Below are positions 1-8,211 of a DNA stretch of 64,000 nt, piece by piece. Each line of letters opens with the position of its first letter. The stretch's first letter is position 1. Origin of the DNA: an uncultured Arthrobacter sp. (GTDB taxonomy: Bacteria > Actinomycetota > Actinomycetes > Actinomycetales > Micrococcaceae); NCBI RefSeq assembly GCF_947495145.1, contig NZ_CANLXP010000010.1, positions 81,037-145,036 on the forward strand, written 5' to 3'. The position numbers were made by a program, and so were the translations under genes. The notes below the pieces were generated by a model. That model saw nothing but the letters and a program-made list of their open reading frames with translations, did not search any database and had not been told where the DNA came from.

Positions 1-320
1 GTGACCCCGCCCAGCAGGCGGTCAAGGACACGCACGGGAACCGAACCCGCCCGGCTGCTCAGTGCCCGCCCCAGCCCGGCGCCGAGTGCCTGCCCGATAA
101 TCACCAGGAGCAGCGCGGTGGCGATCACGGCGGCGAGGCGCCAGGCGTCGTCGGGCACCCACGCGCTGACCAGCGGAATGGCGAAGAAGGCCGCCACTGC
201 GCCGCCGGCAAAGCCGATGATGCCGCCGAGCGTGACCAGGAAGCCGTTCTTCAGCCCCGCTATGAGGTACCCGATCAGCACCAGCACCAGAATGATGTCC
301 AGGAGTGTAAAGCCGTACAC
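1..320 (-). CDS. marP: MarP-like membrane serine protease, N-terminal part (CvpA-type domain), cut by window edge
   Basis: Read on the minus strand from a GTG at 320, preceded by a GGGGAG ribosome site, the frame stays open to the window edge. The visible 106 residues are a run of hydrophobic segments (YGFTLLDIILVLVLIGYLIAGL, then a Gly-rich helix and a third helix), typical of a CvpA/colicin-V-production domain. In actinobacteria this domain fronts the periplasmic serine protease MarP (Rv3671c), which works in acid and oxidative stress, and MarP lies a few genes from crp in mycobacteria as well. The protease domain itself is outside the window, so a stand-alone CvpA protein cannot be excluded. 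The gene is divergent from crp. Confidence 0.7.
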   Translation of the reverse strand, partial: MYGFTLLDIILVLVLIGYLIAGLKNGFLVTLGGIIGFAGGAVAAFFAIPLVSAWVPDDAWRLAAVIATALLLVIIGQALGAGLGRALSSRAGSVPVRVLDRLLGGV

Positions 321-440
321 GCCACTCCCCTTCCAGGAAGCGCCTCACTTCCCCTGCTGAGCTTCGATTCTACGGTCCCGGTCTGACAGTCCGCCGGGAA
401 TGGCTGGTACGAAATTCCCTACCCCAGGGGCGAACACGCG

Positions 441-456
441 TGTAGCAGGTGTCACA
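441..456. promoter_or_regulatory. Candidate Crp/GlxR binding site between marP and crp
   Basis: TGTAG-N6-TCACA resembles the Crp consensus TGTGA-N6-TCACA. The right half-site matches fully and the left half-site has two changes. It lies in the divergent marP/crp interval, so autoregulation of crp is possible. This is a single imperfect site seen by eye. Confidence 0.3.
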
Positions 457-554
457 ACGTGGCCGCGTACGGCAAGATGGGAAAAGACGGTAATCTGGCC
501 AGCTTTGCAACGCGTTCTGTTGCAGCACATTTTGCATTACACCGAGGAGATTTC

Positions 555-1232
555 ATGGATATTGAGGTACTGCGCAGGGCGCCCCTATTCGCTTCACTCA
601 GCGACGAGGTCTTTGCTGCGCTCACTGACGAGCTGACAGAAGTCGACCTGTCCCGCGGCGCTTCGGTCTTCCGCGAGGGCGACCAGGGCGATCAGCTTTA
701 CTTCATCGTCTCCGGCAAAATCAAGCTTGGCCGCACTGCACAGGACGGCCGCGAGAACCTGCTGGCCATCCTCGGCCCCGGCGAGCTGTTCGGTGAAATG
801 GCCCTGTTCGACCCGAGTCCCCGCACGGCCACGGCCACTGCGGTGTCGGAAACCCGCCTCGCCGGCCTGAAGAACGAGAATCTTCGCGCGCTGCTGGAGA
901 CCCGGCCCGAGGTGTCCGCCCAGCTGCTGCAGGCTCTGGCCCGCCGGTTGCGCCGTACCAACGAGTCCCTCGCGGACCTTGTTTTCTCCGACGTCCCGGG
1001 GCGCGTCGCGAAAGCGCTGCTCGACCTCGCGGACCGCTTCGGCCGCCCCGCCACCGACGGCATCCTCGTTGCCCACGAACTGACGCAGGAAGAACTTGCG
1101 CAGCTTGTCGGCGCCTCCCGCGAAACGGTGAACAAGGCATTGGCCGAGTTCGTGCAGCGCGGCTGGCTGCGTCTGGAGGCCCGCGCCGTCGTCATCCTCG
1201 ACATCCAGCGTCTGCGTCAGCGGAGCCGCTAG
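555..1232 (+). CDS. crp: Crp/Fnr-family cAMP-responsive transcription regulator (Crp/GlxR)
   Basis: A 225-residue global regulator. An N-terminal cyclic-nucleotide-binding beta barrel (about residues 8-125) contains the phosphate-binding cassette, read here as LFGEMALFDPSPRTATA. A C-terminal winged helix follows, with recognition region LTQEELAQLVGASRETVNKAL. Length and start (MDIEVLRRAPLFASL) match the actinobacterial Crp/GlxR group, which controls carbon metabolism and respiration. The frame extends upstream to 459, but the ATG at 555 has GAGGAG six bases before it and fits the family length, so I use it. It is divergent from marP and followed by a strong hairpin. Specific binding of cAMP is inferred from the family. 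Confidence 0.93.
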   Translation: MDIEVLRRAPLFASLSDEVFAALTDELTEVDLSRGASVFREGDQGDQLYFIVSGKIKLGRTAQDGRENLLAILGPGELFGEMALFDPSPRTATATAVSETRLAGLKNENLRALLETRPEVSAQLLQALARRLRRTNESLADLVFSDVPGRVAKALLDLADRFGRPATDGILVAHELTQEELAQLVGASRETVNKALAEFVQRGWLRLEARAVVILDIQRLRQRSR

Positions 1233-1248
1233 CCCCTGAGCAACACAA

Positions 1249-1315
1249 CTAACGCGTGGCCGGATAGGTTTCCGGCCACGCGTTAGCGCTTAAGCCACTC
1301 GTTAGGGGTTAAGCG
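1249..1315 (+). terminator. Strong hairpin(s) after crp, between convergent genes
   Basis: A perfect 16-base-pair stem (1249-1264 with 1271-1286, loop TAGGTT) is followed at once by a second, weaker stem (CGCTTAA 1287-1293 with TTAAGCG 1309-1315). There is no T-run, which is common in high-GC genomes. It sits between crp and the converging NUDIX gene and could terminate both. Confidence 0.75.
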
Positions 1316-1404
1316 GCATCTTCTGGCGAATTCGCTATCCCGAAGAGTCGGGAATGCTTGGAGTTGCCAATGACTTGGGCAAGTACCCAGGACGACGACG
1401 ACGG

Positions 1405-2316
1405 CTAGCGGCCGCGCTGCTCGGAACCTTCCGTAGCGGTTGAGCATTCGACCTCGATCTGCGGCTCCCCGCCGGACTCAGTCAGCCGGGGTGAAAACAC
1501 CTTCATCGGCCTCTTGTGGGACAGGTAGGCGATGCAGCCGCGCGAGGAGCCGATCTTCTCGAGAATGAGTTCCACTGCTGGGACGGTCAACTCGCTCAGG
1601 GTCCGGCCGACCGTGTTCGGCTGACCGACCTCGTCTCCGAGCGTGCTGGTGTTGCGCTGCATGATCTCCTCGGCCGACCATCGCCACTGCCCCCACACGC
1701 CCTTGCTGGCAAGGAGCGTAGGTTCCTGGTTCACAGGCTGCGCCGCCGCGAAATAGCGCGTATCGAACCGGCGGTGCGCGAAGTCCGGGCTGAGCCAGGC
1801 GGACAGCGGCTTGATGAGGTCAGTGCGCAGACCCAGTCCGCGCTTGCCGAGAATCTCCGCGAAAGTCTTTTCACCGGCGGCGATTGCTTCGCGGGCCTCC
1901 ATCCACTGCGGCTGGCGGGTGCCCTCGACCAGGCTCGACGCATCCGGCCCGGCCAGCAGCACGCCGGTCTCCTCGAAAAGCTCCCGGATAGCCGCGATCA
2001 CGAAGCGCCGCGCGACGTGATGGTCCTCGGTAGCGAGCGCCGCCGCCCACTGTGCGGGTGTGGGCCCAAACCAGGAGAGGGCATCGTCGTCGTGCTCTTC
2101 AACGCTGCCGCCCGGGAAAGCCACGACGCCAAGCGGCGACTCTCCGCGGCGGTAGGAAAGGTACACCTCGGTGCCGACGGGAGCGTCACGGATCAGCACG
2201 ACCGACGACGCCGGACGCGGCTTCATGGGGGTGCGCTCGCCGTGATCGATCCAGCTGCGGGCGGCGCCCTGCTGCTCCTTCGGAACTGGAAAGAGCCTGG
2301 TGCTTGAACGGTTCAC
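1405..2316 (-). CDS. NUDIX hydrolase
   Basis: A NUDIX-fold pyrophosphohydrolase. The Nudix box is split by a long insert: FPGGSVEE, then about 35 residues, then RRFVIAAIRELFEETGVLL, which carries the REXXEE metal-binding core. This split arrangement is found in the NUDT19-like/CoA-type branch, so the substrate may be an acyl-CoA or a related diphosphate, but that is inference. I chose the GTG at 2316 (303 residues) because the extra N-terminus (RLFPVPKEQQGAARSW...) looks coding and the start lies five bases past the ridA stop, suggesting translational coupling. An internal ATG at 2226 would give 273 residues. It is the last gene of a three-gene operon with DUF4177 and ridA. Mycobacteria also have a NUDIX gene near crp. 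Confidence 0.8.
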   Translation of the reverse strand: MNRSSTRLFPVPKEQQGAARSWIDHGERTPMKPRPASSVVLIRDAPVGTEVYLSYRRGESPLGVVAFPGGSVEEHDDDALSWFGPTPAQWAAALATEDHHVARRFVIAAIRELFEETGVLLAGPDASSLVEGTRQPQWMEAREAIAAGEKTFAEILGKRGLGLRTDLIKPLSAWLSPDFAHRRFDTRYFAAAQPVNQEPTLLASKGVWGQWRWSAEEIMQRNTSTLGDEVGQPNTVGRTLSELTVPAVELILEKIGSSRGCIAYLSHKRPMKVFSPRLTESGGEPQIEVECSTATEGSEQRGR

Positions 2317-2320
2317 AGAA

Positions 2321-2803
2321 CTAGATGAACTCCGCAATAATTTCGACTTCGACGGGTGAATCCAATGGTAGTACGGCGACTCCGACGGCGGAACGCGCGT
2401 GCACCCCTGCCTTACCGAAGACCGTCCCGAGCAGCTCCGAAGCGCCGTTGACAACGCCCGGCTGACCGGTGAACGAAGGATCCGATGCCACAAAACCGAC
2501 AACCTTGACGATGCGGCTGACGCGGTCCAGATCACCAATCTGCGACTTCACGGCCGCGAGCGCGTTGACGGCGCAGACTGCCGCGAACTCCTTGGCCTGT
2601 TCCGGACTTATATCACTGCCGACCTTGCCTGTAGCTGGGAGTTCGCCATTAATAAAAGGGAGCTGCCCGGAGGTGTAGACGTAGTTCCCGGAGACCACTG
2701 CAGGCACGTAGGCAGCGAGCGGCGCGGCGACCTCAGGCATGGTGATCCCAAGGGCCTCCAGCCTGCTCTCGACGGCGGACACCGCTTCATTGGCGCTGGT
2801 CAC
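2321..2803 (-). CDS. RidA/YjgF family protein (enamine/imine deaminase-like)
   Basis: A 160-residue protein of the YjgF/YER057c/UK114 family, longer than E. coli RidA (128 aa). Family features are YVYTSGQLPF near the N-terminus, a central AVCAVNALAAVKSQIGDLDRV segment and the C-terminal ARSAVGVAVLPLDSPVEVEIIAE. RidA members hydrolyse reactive enamines and imines released by PLP enzymes. The arginine typical of true RidA at the R-S-A-V-G-V position is present, but family subtype cannot be settled by eye. Its ATG overlaps the stop of the DUF4177 gene (ATGA), and its stop is five bases from the NUDIX start. The position near crp is conserved in mycobacteria (Rv3678c). Confidence 0.85.
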   Translation of the reverse strand: MTSANEAVSAVESRLEALGITMPEVAAPLAAYVPAVVSGNYVYTSGQLPFINGELPATGKVGSDISPEQAKEFAAVCAVNALAAVKSQIGDLDRVSRIVKVVGFVASDPSFTGQPGVVNGASELLGTVFGKAGVHARSAVGVAVLPLDSPVEVEIIAEFI

Positions 2804-2961
2804 GACGCGTTTTTCTCCCGCTTGAGGTATGCGACAAGACCATTGCCATCAGGCCCCGGCACCACCTGCACGAGCTCCCAGCCGTCTTCACCCCACTGGT
2901 CGAGGATCTGCTTGGTCGCGTGGATGATGAGCGGAATTGTGGCGTACTCCCATTTGGTCAT
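2800..2961 (-). CDS. Small DUF4177-type protein (53 aa)
   Basis: A 53-residue protein, M-T-K-W-E-Y-A-T-I-P-L... through G-E-D-G-W-E-L-V-Q-V-V-P-G to ...Y-L-K-R-E-K. The pattern of WEY near the start, a central GWELV motif and a closing FK/YLKR strand is that of the DUF4177 family, here in the short form known from mycobacteria beside the RidA gene (Rv3678A). Its function is unknown. The stop overlaps the ridA ATG by four bases, making it the first gene of the DUF4177-ridA-NUDIX operon. Only 37 bases separate its start from the divergent PBP start, so both promoters must share that space. Confidence 0.8.
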   Translation of the reverse strand: MTKWEYATIPLIIHATKQILDQWGEDGWELVQVVPGPDGNGLVAYLKREKNAS

Positions 2962-2985
2962 GACTCACAGGGTAGCGCGTGCTTG

Positions 2986-2991
2986 TAAACT
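2986..2991 (+). promoter_or_regulatory. Candidate -10 element (TAAACT) for the class A PBP
   Basis: TAAACT lies seven bases before the ATG at 2999, with GGAG in the gap. The spacing matches other leaderless-type starts in this window. Confidence 0.4.
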
Positions 2992-2998
2992 GGAGTAC

Positions 2999-5326
2999 AT
3001 GGCTGCTCGTAAATCTCCTTTCTTTGACACGGCAACCACCCTGGGGAAAATCATTGCATTTCTTGGAATCAGTGGATTGAGTGGGGTGCTTGCTGCTGGT
3101 CTCCTGGTGCCCGTGGCTGCTGCTGCCGGCACCGGCGCCTCCGCCTCTATCCAGTTCTTCGAGGATCTCCCGGCTGAGCTTGAGCGCGGCGCGCTCGCGC
3201 AGCCCTCCAAAATCGTTGCCTCGGATGGTTCGCTGATCGCCACCCTGTATGAAGAGAACCGCCAGCCAGTGACGCTGGATCAGGTCTCCGAGAACATGAC
3301 CGATGCCCTGATCGCGATCGAGGACGACCAGTTCTACAACCACGGCGGCGTGGACCTGCAGGGCATCATCAGCGCTGCCATCAGCAACATCAGCAGCGAC
3401 ACCACCCGCGGTGCCTCCACCATCACCCAGCAGTACGTCAACAACGTGCTCATCGACGCCAGCATGCAGAGCGGCGGCGACATCACGTTCAGCGGCCAGA
3501 AGACGCTGGGTGACAAACTCCGCGAAGCCAAACTCGCAATTGCCGTGGAGAAGGAGCTGAGCAAGGACGAGATCCTTGCGGGCTACCTGAACATCGTGCC
3601 GTTCACCGGCAACACGTACGGCGTACAGGCAGCCTCCAAGTACTTCTTCAACGTGGAGGCCAAGGACCTGAATATCCAGCAGGCCGCGCTGCTTGCCGGC
3701 GTTGTCAACGGACCCACTTTCTACAGCCCGGAGCTGTACCCGGAGCGGTCGCTGGAGCGCCGCAACTTGGTGATCGGCCGCATGCTGGAGACCGGGATGA
3801 TCACGCAGGAAGAGTATGACGCCGCCGTCGCCTCAGATCTCGGTCTGAACATCACGCCGGTCCTTAACGGCTGCGTCGGCGCCGAGCAGGCGCCCTACTT
3901 CTGCGACTACGTGACGCACCTGGTCCTGAACGATCCCGCTTACGGTGAAACTCGCGAGGACCGCGAGAACATGCTGTACCGCGGTGGCCTGACCATCCAG
4001 ACCACCCTCGATCCGCGCGCCCAGGCAGCTGCGCAGACCGCAATCAATGAGACTGCCAACCGGGAAACCACTGACGCCGCTGTGGGCCACTCGATGGTGA
4101 GCATGCAGCCGGGTTCGGGAAACATCCTGGTGATGGCGCAGAACACCCGGTTTATGCCGGGTGAAACTCCGGGCGACTCGGTGTTGAACTTCAACGTTGA
4201 CCAGTACGCAGGCGGCGATCCCAACAAGCCGCTGGGCGGGCTGGGCGGCTTCCAGCCGGGCTCGACGTTCAAGCCGTTCGTTGTGGCAGCCTGGCTTGAA
4301 GACGGCCGGTCACTGAACACCGTGGTTGACGGGAGCAAGAAGCTCTACCCACAGGGTGAAACCTGGGAGGCGAGCTGCCTGCCGGGCGGCGAGTACGTCC
4401 TGCCGGACGCTGATGGTTACGAGCCGCAGAACTACGGCGACATCAACTACGGCAATTACACGGTGCTCGAAGGCCTCGCGCAGTCCTACAACACCGTGAC
4501 CATGTTCACCGCCAAGCAGGTTGATCTCTGCAAGCCTTTCGAGATTGCGTCGAAGCTCGGCGTCCACGACGGCAAGAGCGCAAGCGGCGAATACACCCCG
4601 CTGCAGGTACAGCCGTCCGCGCTGATCGGCGGCGGTAGCGAGGTCTCCCCCATGTCGATGGCTACCGCGTTTGCGGGCCTTGCCGCTGAGGGGCTCACCT
4701 GCGAACCCAGGGCGCTGACCGAGGTCACCGCCGTTGATGGAACAACCTTCCCGGTGCCGCAGCCGGAATGTGAGCAGGTCATCCCCAAGGAACTGGCCCG
4801 CGGCGTGAACTACGCCACCCAAGAAGTAATGGAGCGCGGCTCAGGCCAGCTGCTCGAGTTCGGTGGCATTCCCATGGCAGGCAAGACCGGTACCAATGAC
4901 GCCCGCTCGCAGACCTGGTTCATGGGTTACAACTCGGCCATGGCCACTGCCAGCTGGGTTGGTAACTGGAAGGCCAACAGCGGGTCCCTGTCCGAACTCC
5001 AGATCGGTGGGCGCGTTTATGAGGAGATTGACGGCGCGTTTGTCGCCGCACCGTCCTGGGCGCGCTACATGCAGCAGATTCAGGGTTCTTACCAGCCCGA
5101 GCCGTTCGCTGATCCGCCGTCCAACATGCTCACCGCAGGGCGCACCGACCTCGGACAACCGTCCAACAGTAACCGCGGCAACGGCGCGAACAACGGCACG
5201 ATCAATAACGGTCAGCTGATCCTCCCGCCGGCACCGGGTGGTAACACGCTGCCGGTTACGCCGCCGAACAATTCAGGCAACAATGGGAACGGTAATGAGG
5301 ACGGCAACGGCGGAGGCAACGACTGA
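2999..5326 (+). CDS. ponA: Class A penicillin-binding protein (glycosyltransferase and transpeptidase)
   Basis: A 775-residue bifunctional peptidoglycan synthase, PonA2-like. A signal-anchor helix lies at about residues 15-40. The glycosyltransferase-51 domain carries EDDQFYNHGGVD (from residue 108) and GASTITQQYVNN. The transpeptidase domain has the serine nucleophile in STFK (residue 422), SYN (about 496) and KTGT (about 629). The C-terminus is a low-complexity Asn/Gly/Pro tail with no recognisable PASTA domain. An open frame continues 600 bases upstream, but that part is antisense to ridA/DUF4177, so the ATG at 2999 is used. The next gene, a phosphoesterase, starts 3 bases after the stop, the same pair as Rv3682-Rv3683. 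It acts at the outer face of the membrane. Confidence 0.95.
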   Translation: MAARKSPFFDTATTLGKIIAFLGISGLSGVLAAGLLVPVAAAAGTGASASIQFFEDLPAELERGALAQPSKIVASDGSLIATLYEENRQPVTLDQVSENMTDALIAIEDDQFYNHGGVDLQGIISAAISNISSDTTRGASTITQQYVNNVLIDASMQSGGDITFSGQKTLGDKLREAKLAIAVEKELSKDEILAGYLNIVPFTGNTYGVQAASKYFFNVEAKDLNIQQAALLAGVVNGPTFYSPELYPERSLERRNLVIGRMLETGMITQEEYDAAVASDLGLNITPVLNGCVGAEQAPYFCDYVTHLVLNDPAYGETREDRENMLYRGGLTIQTTLDPRAQAAAQTAINETANRETTDAAVGHSMVSMQPGSGNILVMAQNTRFMPGETPGDSVLNFNVDQYAGGDPNKPLGGLGGFQPGSTFKPFVVAAWLEDGRSLNTVVDGSKKLYPQGETWEASCLPGGEYVLPDADGYEPQNYGDINYGNYTVLEGLAQSYNTVTMFTAKQVDLCKPFEIASKLGVHDGKSASGEYTPLQVQPSALIGGGSEVSPMSMATAFAGLAAEGLTCEPRALTEVTAVDGTTFPVPQPECEQVIPKELARGVNYATQEVMERGSGQLLEFGGIPMAGKTGTNDARSQTWFMGYNSAMATASWVGNWKANSGSLSELQIGGRVYEEIDGAFVAAPSWARYMQQIQGSYQPEPFADPPSNMLTAGRTDLGQPSNSNRGNGANNGTINNGQLILPPAPGGNTLPVTPPNNSGNNGNGNEDGNGGGND

Positions 5327-5328
5327 TC

Positions 5329-6264
5329 GTGGGAACAGCTAAAGAGGGAACCCGTACCGGCGCCGCACTTGCACTGGGTATGACCGCAGCGGCCGGCGTC
5401 GCCACTTTCGGGTACGCAGCGTTCGTCGAGCGAAACCTCTTTGGACTCCGCAAGGAGACGCTGGCGATCCTCCCGCCGCATAGCCGTCCTCTTCAGATTC
5501 TGCATCTTGCAGACATTCACATGGTTCCCCGTCAGGCCGCCAAGACGAAATGGCTGCAGGGCCTTGCCGAGCTGAAGCCCGACCTCGTGGTCAACACCGG
5601 AGACAATCTCAGCCACCCCAAGGCACTCGCACCCCTGCTGGATGCGCTTGAACCGCTCCTGGAATTCCCCGGCGTCTTTGTGCCGGGTTCCAATGACTAC
5701 TACGCCCCTCGCCTGCAGAACCCTTTCAAGTACTTCACCGGGCCGTCCTCCAACAGCGGGGACAAACCCCTGAAGGAATTGCCGTGGCAGCAGATGTTCG
5801 CCCGGTTCGGATCCGCGGGATGGGTTGATCTCACCAACCGGTCGCAGTCCATGGGAGTGAGGGGTGTCCGCCTCGACTTCAGCGGCGTTGACGATCCTCA
5901 TCTCAAGAGGGACAAGTTTGTCGGCTTCCCCTCGGGGAGCAGCACCGCGCATGAAGCTCCTTACCTTCGCGTCGGGGTAGCGCATGCGCCATACCAGCGA
6001 GTCCTTGACACCTTCACCGGCGGCGGAGCAGACCTGATCCTGGCCGGCCACACACACGGCGGACAGGTATGCGTCCCCGGGTACGGTGCCCTCGTCAGTA
6101 ACTGTGACCTGCCGACCTGGCGAGCCCGTGGCCTCACCCGGTGGGAGCACAACGGCCGGACGGTCCCGCTGAACGTGTCCGCCGGCATCGGGACCTCGCG
6201 GTTTGCGCCAGTCCGTTTTGCCTGCCGCCCCGAAGCAGTATTGCTGACGCTCACGCCCCGCTGA
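5329..6264 (+). CDS. Calcineurin-like metallophosphoesterase, membrane-anchored
   Basis: A 311-residue protein starting at GTG 5329, with GGAGG 12 bases upstream inside the end of the PBP gene. A hydrophobic N-terminal segment (AALALGMTAAAGVATFGYAAFV) precedes the catalytic domain. Metal-binding motifs are LADIH, NTGDN, a GSNDYY block in the place of the usual GNHD, and GHTHGGQ near residue 240. This is the YkuE/Rv3683 type of phosphoesterase. It is almost certainly co-transcribed with the PBP (2-base gap), suggesting a cell-envelope substrate, but the substrate is unknown. Confidence 0.9.
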   Translation: MGTAKEGTRTGAALALGMTAAAGVATFGYAAFVERNLFGLRKETLAILPPHSRPLQILHLADIHMVPRQAAKTKWLQGLAELKPDLVVNTGDNLSHPKALAPLLDALEPLLEFPGVFVPGSNDYYAPRLQNPFKYFTGPSSNSGDKPLKELPWQQMFARFGSAGWVDLTNRSQSMGVRGVRLDFSGVDDPHLKRDKFVGFPSGSSTAHEAPYLRVGVAHAPYQRVLDTFTGGGADLILAGHTHGGQVCVPGYGALVSNCDLPTWRARGLTRWEHNGRTVPLNVSAGIGTSRFAPVRFACRPEAVLLTLTPR

Positions 6265-6384
6265 GCTCCTGTTACGCACCGGCCCTCCCGTTCGTGCACG
6301 TCGAGCACCGCCTGACATAGGATTGTTGCTGGGGGACACGAAAATTTCGGCTCCCTCGTATCTTCACAATTTCGAGAGAAGAAC

Positions 6385-8211
6385 ATGCCGACGCAAACAA
6401 CGCTGTGGGAGTCTCTCAGGCGCCTGTACCCGCATCTGAAGCCCATCATTCCGCGGTTGGTTCTCGGGCTTTTCGCAGCCCTTGGTGCGAGCGTCATGGT
6501 GCTTGCCATCCCGCAGGTATTCCGCATCCTTGTCAATGACGCTCTTGCCGAGGGGCAGGCCACGTCCACCGTATGGATAGCGTCCGGGATCGTACTCCTG
6601 CTGGGAGTGCTCGAAGCTGTTTTTGTTGCCCTGCGGCGGTTCTTCGTCATCAATCCAGCAACCACCGTCGAAACCAACCTCCGCACGTCGTTCTACCGCC
6701 ATCTGCAGAATCTGGCGGTGGCCTTCCACGACCGCTGGGGAAGCGGGCAGCTGTTGTCCCGCGCGATGTCCGACCTCAACCTCATGCGACGGTGGATGGC
6801 ATTCGGCGCCATCATGCTCGTGGTGGACGCGATCACGCTGACCGCGGGCGTGGCCATCATGTTCTTCATGAGCTGGCCCCTCGCCCTGATCTTCCTTACA
6901 GCGGCGATCCCCGTGATGATCTACGGATTCCGCTTCCGGACTTCATACAGCAGGGTCTCGCGCAAGAGCCAGGATCAGGCCGGTGACCTCGCCACCACTG
7001 TGGAGGAATCCGTTCACGGCATCCGCGTCCTGAAGGCCTTCGGACGGAGCCGGGAAGCTCTCGACGCGTTCAGCGACCAGGCCGAGGAACTGCGCGAAAC
7101 GGAGATTCACAAGGCCAAAAGTTTGGCTACGTTCTCCCTCATCGTCACGCTGCTCCCCGAACTCGCCCTGGGCGCGTCGCTGGTCACCGGCATTCTCCTC
7201 GCCGTCAACGGCGACGTCACCATCGGCGGCCTGGTGGCGTTCTTCGCAACCGCCGGCGTCGTCGCGGGCCGTGTTGAATTCATCGGTCCCCTGCTCGCCA
7301 TGACATTCACTGCCAAAACCGCGATTGACCGTCACTACGAGGTGATGGAATCCGAGAACACCATCACCGGGCCGCCGAACCCCCGCACGCTTACCGACCC
7401 GCACGGAGAGGTGACGTTCGACGACGTCTCCTTCCGGTATCCCGACGCGGCAGACACTTCAACGTCCGTGATCGACGGCGTCAACCTCGCCCTCAAGGCC
7501 GGCGAAACGATGGCCCTGGTAGGAGTGACCGGCTGCGGCAAGAGCACCCTGCTTCAGCTGGTCCCCCGGCTCTACGACGTCACCGGCGGCGCGATCCGGA
7601 TCGACGGCATCGACCTGCGCGAGTTCTCACTCGAAGAGCTGCGCCGCCACGTGGCCGTAGCTTTCGAGGACACCACGCTCTTCTCGAACTCAGTGCGTGA
7701 GAACGTGCTGATGGGCGCCGAAGCACAGAACGACGACGACGCCGAGGCCATCCTCGCTGAAGCGCTGGACGTCGCGCAGGCTCACTTCGTGTACTCGCTT
7801 CCCGAAGGAGTGGATACGCTCATCGGCGAAGAGGGCCTCAGCCTGTCCGGCGGGCAGCGCCAGCGGCTGGCGCTCGCCCGGGCCATCGCAGCGAAACCGA
7901 AGGTGCTGGTGCTCGACGATCCGCTGTCAGCGCTCGATGTCCGTACCGAAGAGCTCGTGGAGGAGCGGCTCCGCCAGGTTCTCGCAGACACCACCACACT
8001 GATCGTCGCGCATCGGCCCTCCACCGTTGCGCTGGCGGACCGCGTGGCACTGATGGAGAACGGGCGCATTTCCGACGTCGGCAGCCACACCGAACTGCTG
8101 GCGCGCAGCGACCACTACCGCTACGTCATTGCAAGCCTCACCGAGGAGCCCGTGGACCTCGACAGCGAGCTCGAAGAGCTGGAGCACAACGACCAGGAGG
8201 CTCGCGCATGA
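6385..8211 (+). CDS. ABC exporter half-transporter, subunit with degenerate ATP site
   Basis: 608 residues: an N-terminal six-helix exporter domain (about 20-310) and a C-terminal ATPase domain. Walker A is GVTGCGKST (Lys386), the signature LSGGQ begins at 487, and Walker B reads VLVLDD, so the position of the catalytic Glu is Asp512. The H-loop His is present (IVAHRPS). This Asp marks the non-hydrolysing side of heterodimeric exporters such as BmrCD or TM287/288. The stop overlaps the start of the partner gene (ATGA), so the two subunits are translationally coupled. Likely a multidrug or lipid exporter; the substrate is unknown. Confidence 0.92.
   Translation: MPTQTTLWESLRRLYPHLKPIIPRLVLGLFAALGASVMVLAIPQVFRILVNDALAEGQATSTVWIASGIVLLLGVLEAVFVALRRFFVINPATTVETNLRTSFYRHLQNLAVAFHDRWGSGQLLSRAMSDLNLMRRWMAFGAIMLVVDAITLTAGVAIMFFMSWPLALIFLTAAIPVMIYGFRFRTSYSRVSRKSQDQAGDLATTVEESVHGIRVLKAFGRSREALDAFSDQAEELRETEIHKAKSLATFSLIVTLLPELALGASLVTGILLAVNGDVTIGGLVAFFATAGVVAGRVEFIGPLLAMTFTAKTAIDRHYEVMESENTITGPPNPRTLTDPHGEVTFDDVSFRYPDAADTSTSVIDGVNLALKAGETMALVGVTGCGKSTLLQLVPRLYDVTGGAIRIDGIDLREFSLEELRRHVAVAFEDTTLFSNSVRENVLMGAEAQNDDDAEAILAEALDVAQAHFVYSLPEGVDTLIGEEGLSLSGGQRQRLALARAIAAKPKVLVLDDPLSALDVRTEELVEERLRQVLADTTTLIVAHRPSTVALADRVALMENGRISDVGSHTELLARSDHYRYVIASLTEEPVDLDSELEELEHNDQEARA

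Noticed and set aside
1389..1404. Run of GAC repeats considered as a microsatellite
   Set aside because: Too short and common in high-GC codon text.
2399..2998. Long in-frame extension upstream of the PBP start
   Set aside because: It is antisense to ridA and DUF4177, has no PBP features and the ATG at 2999 has its own promoter-like sequence.
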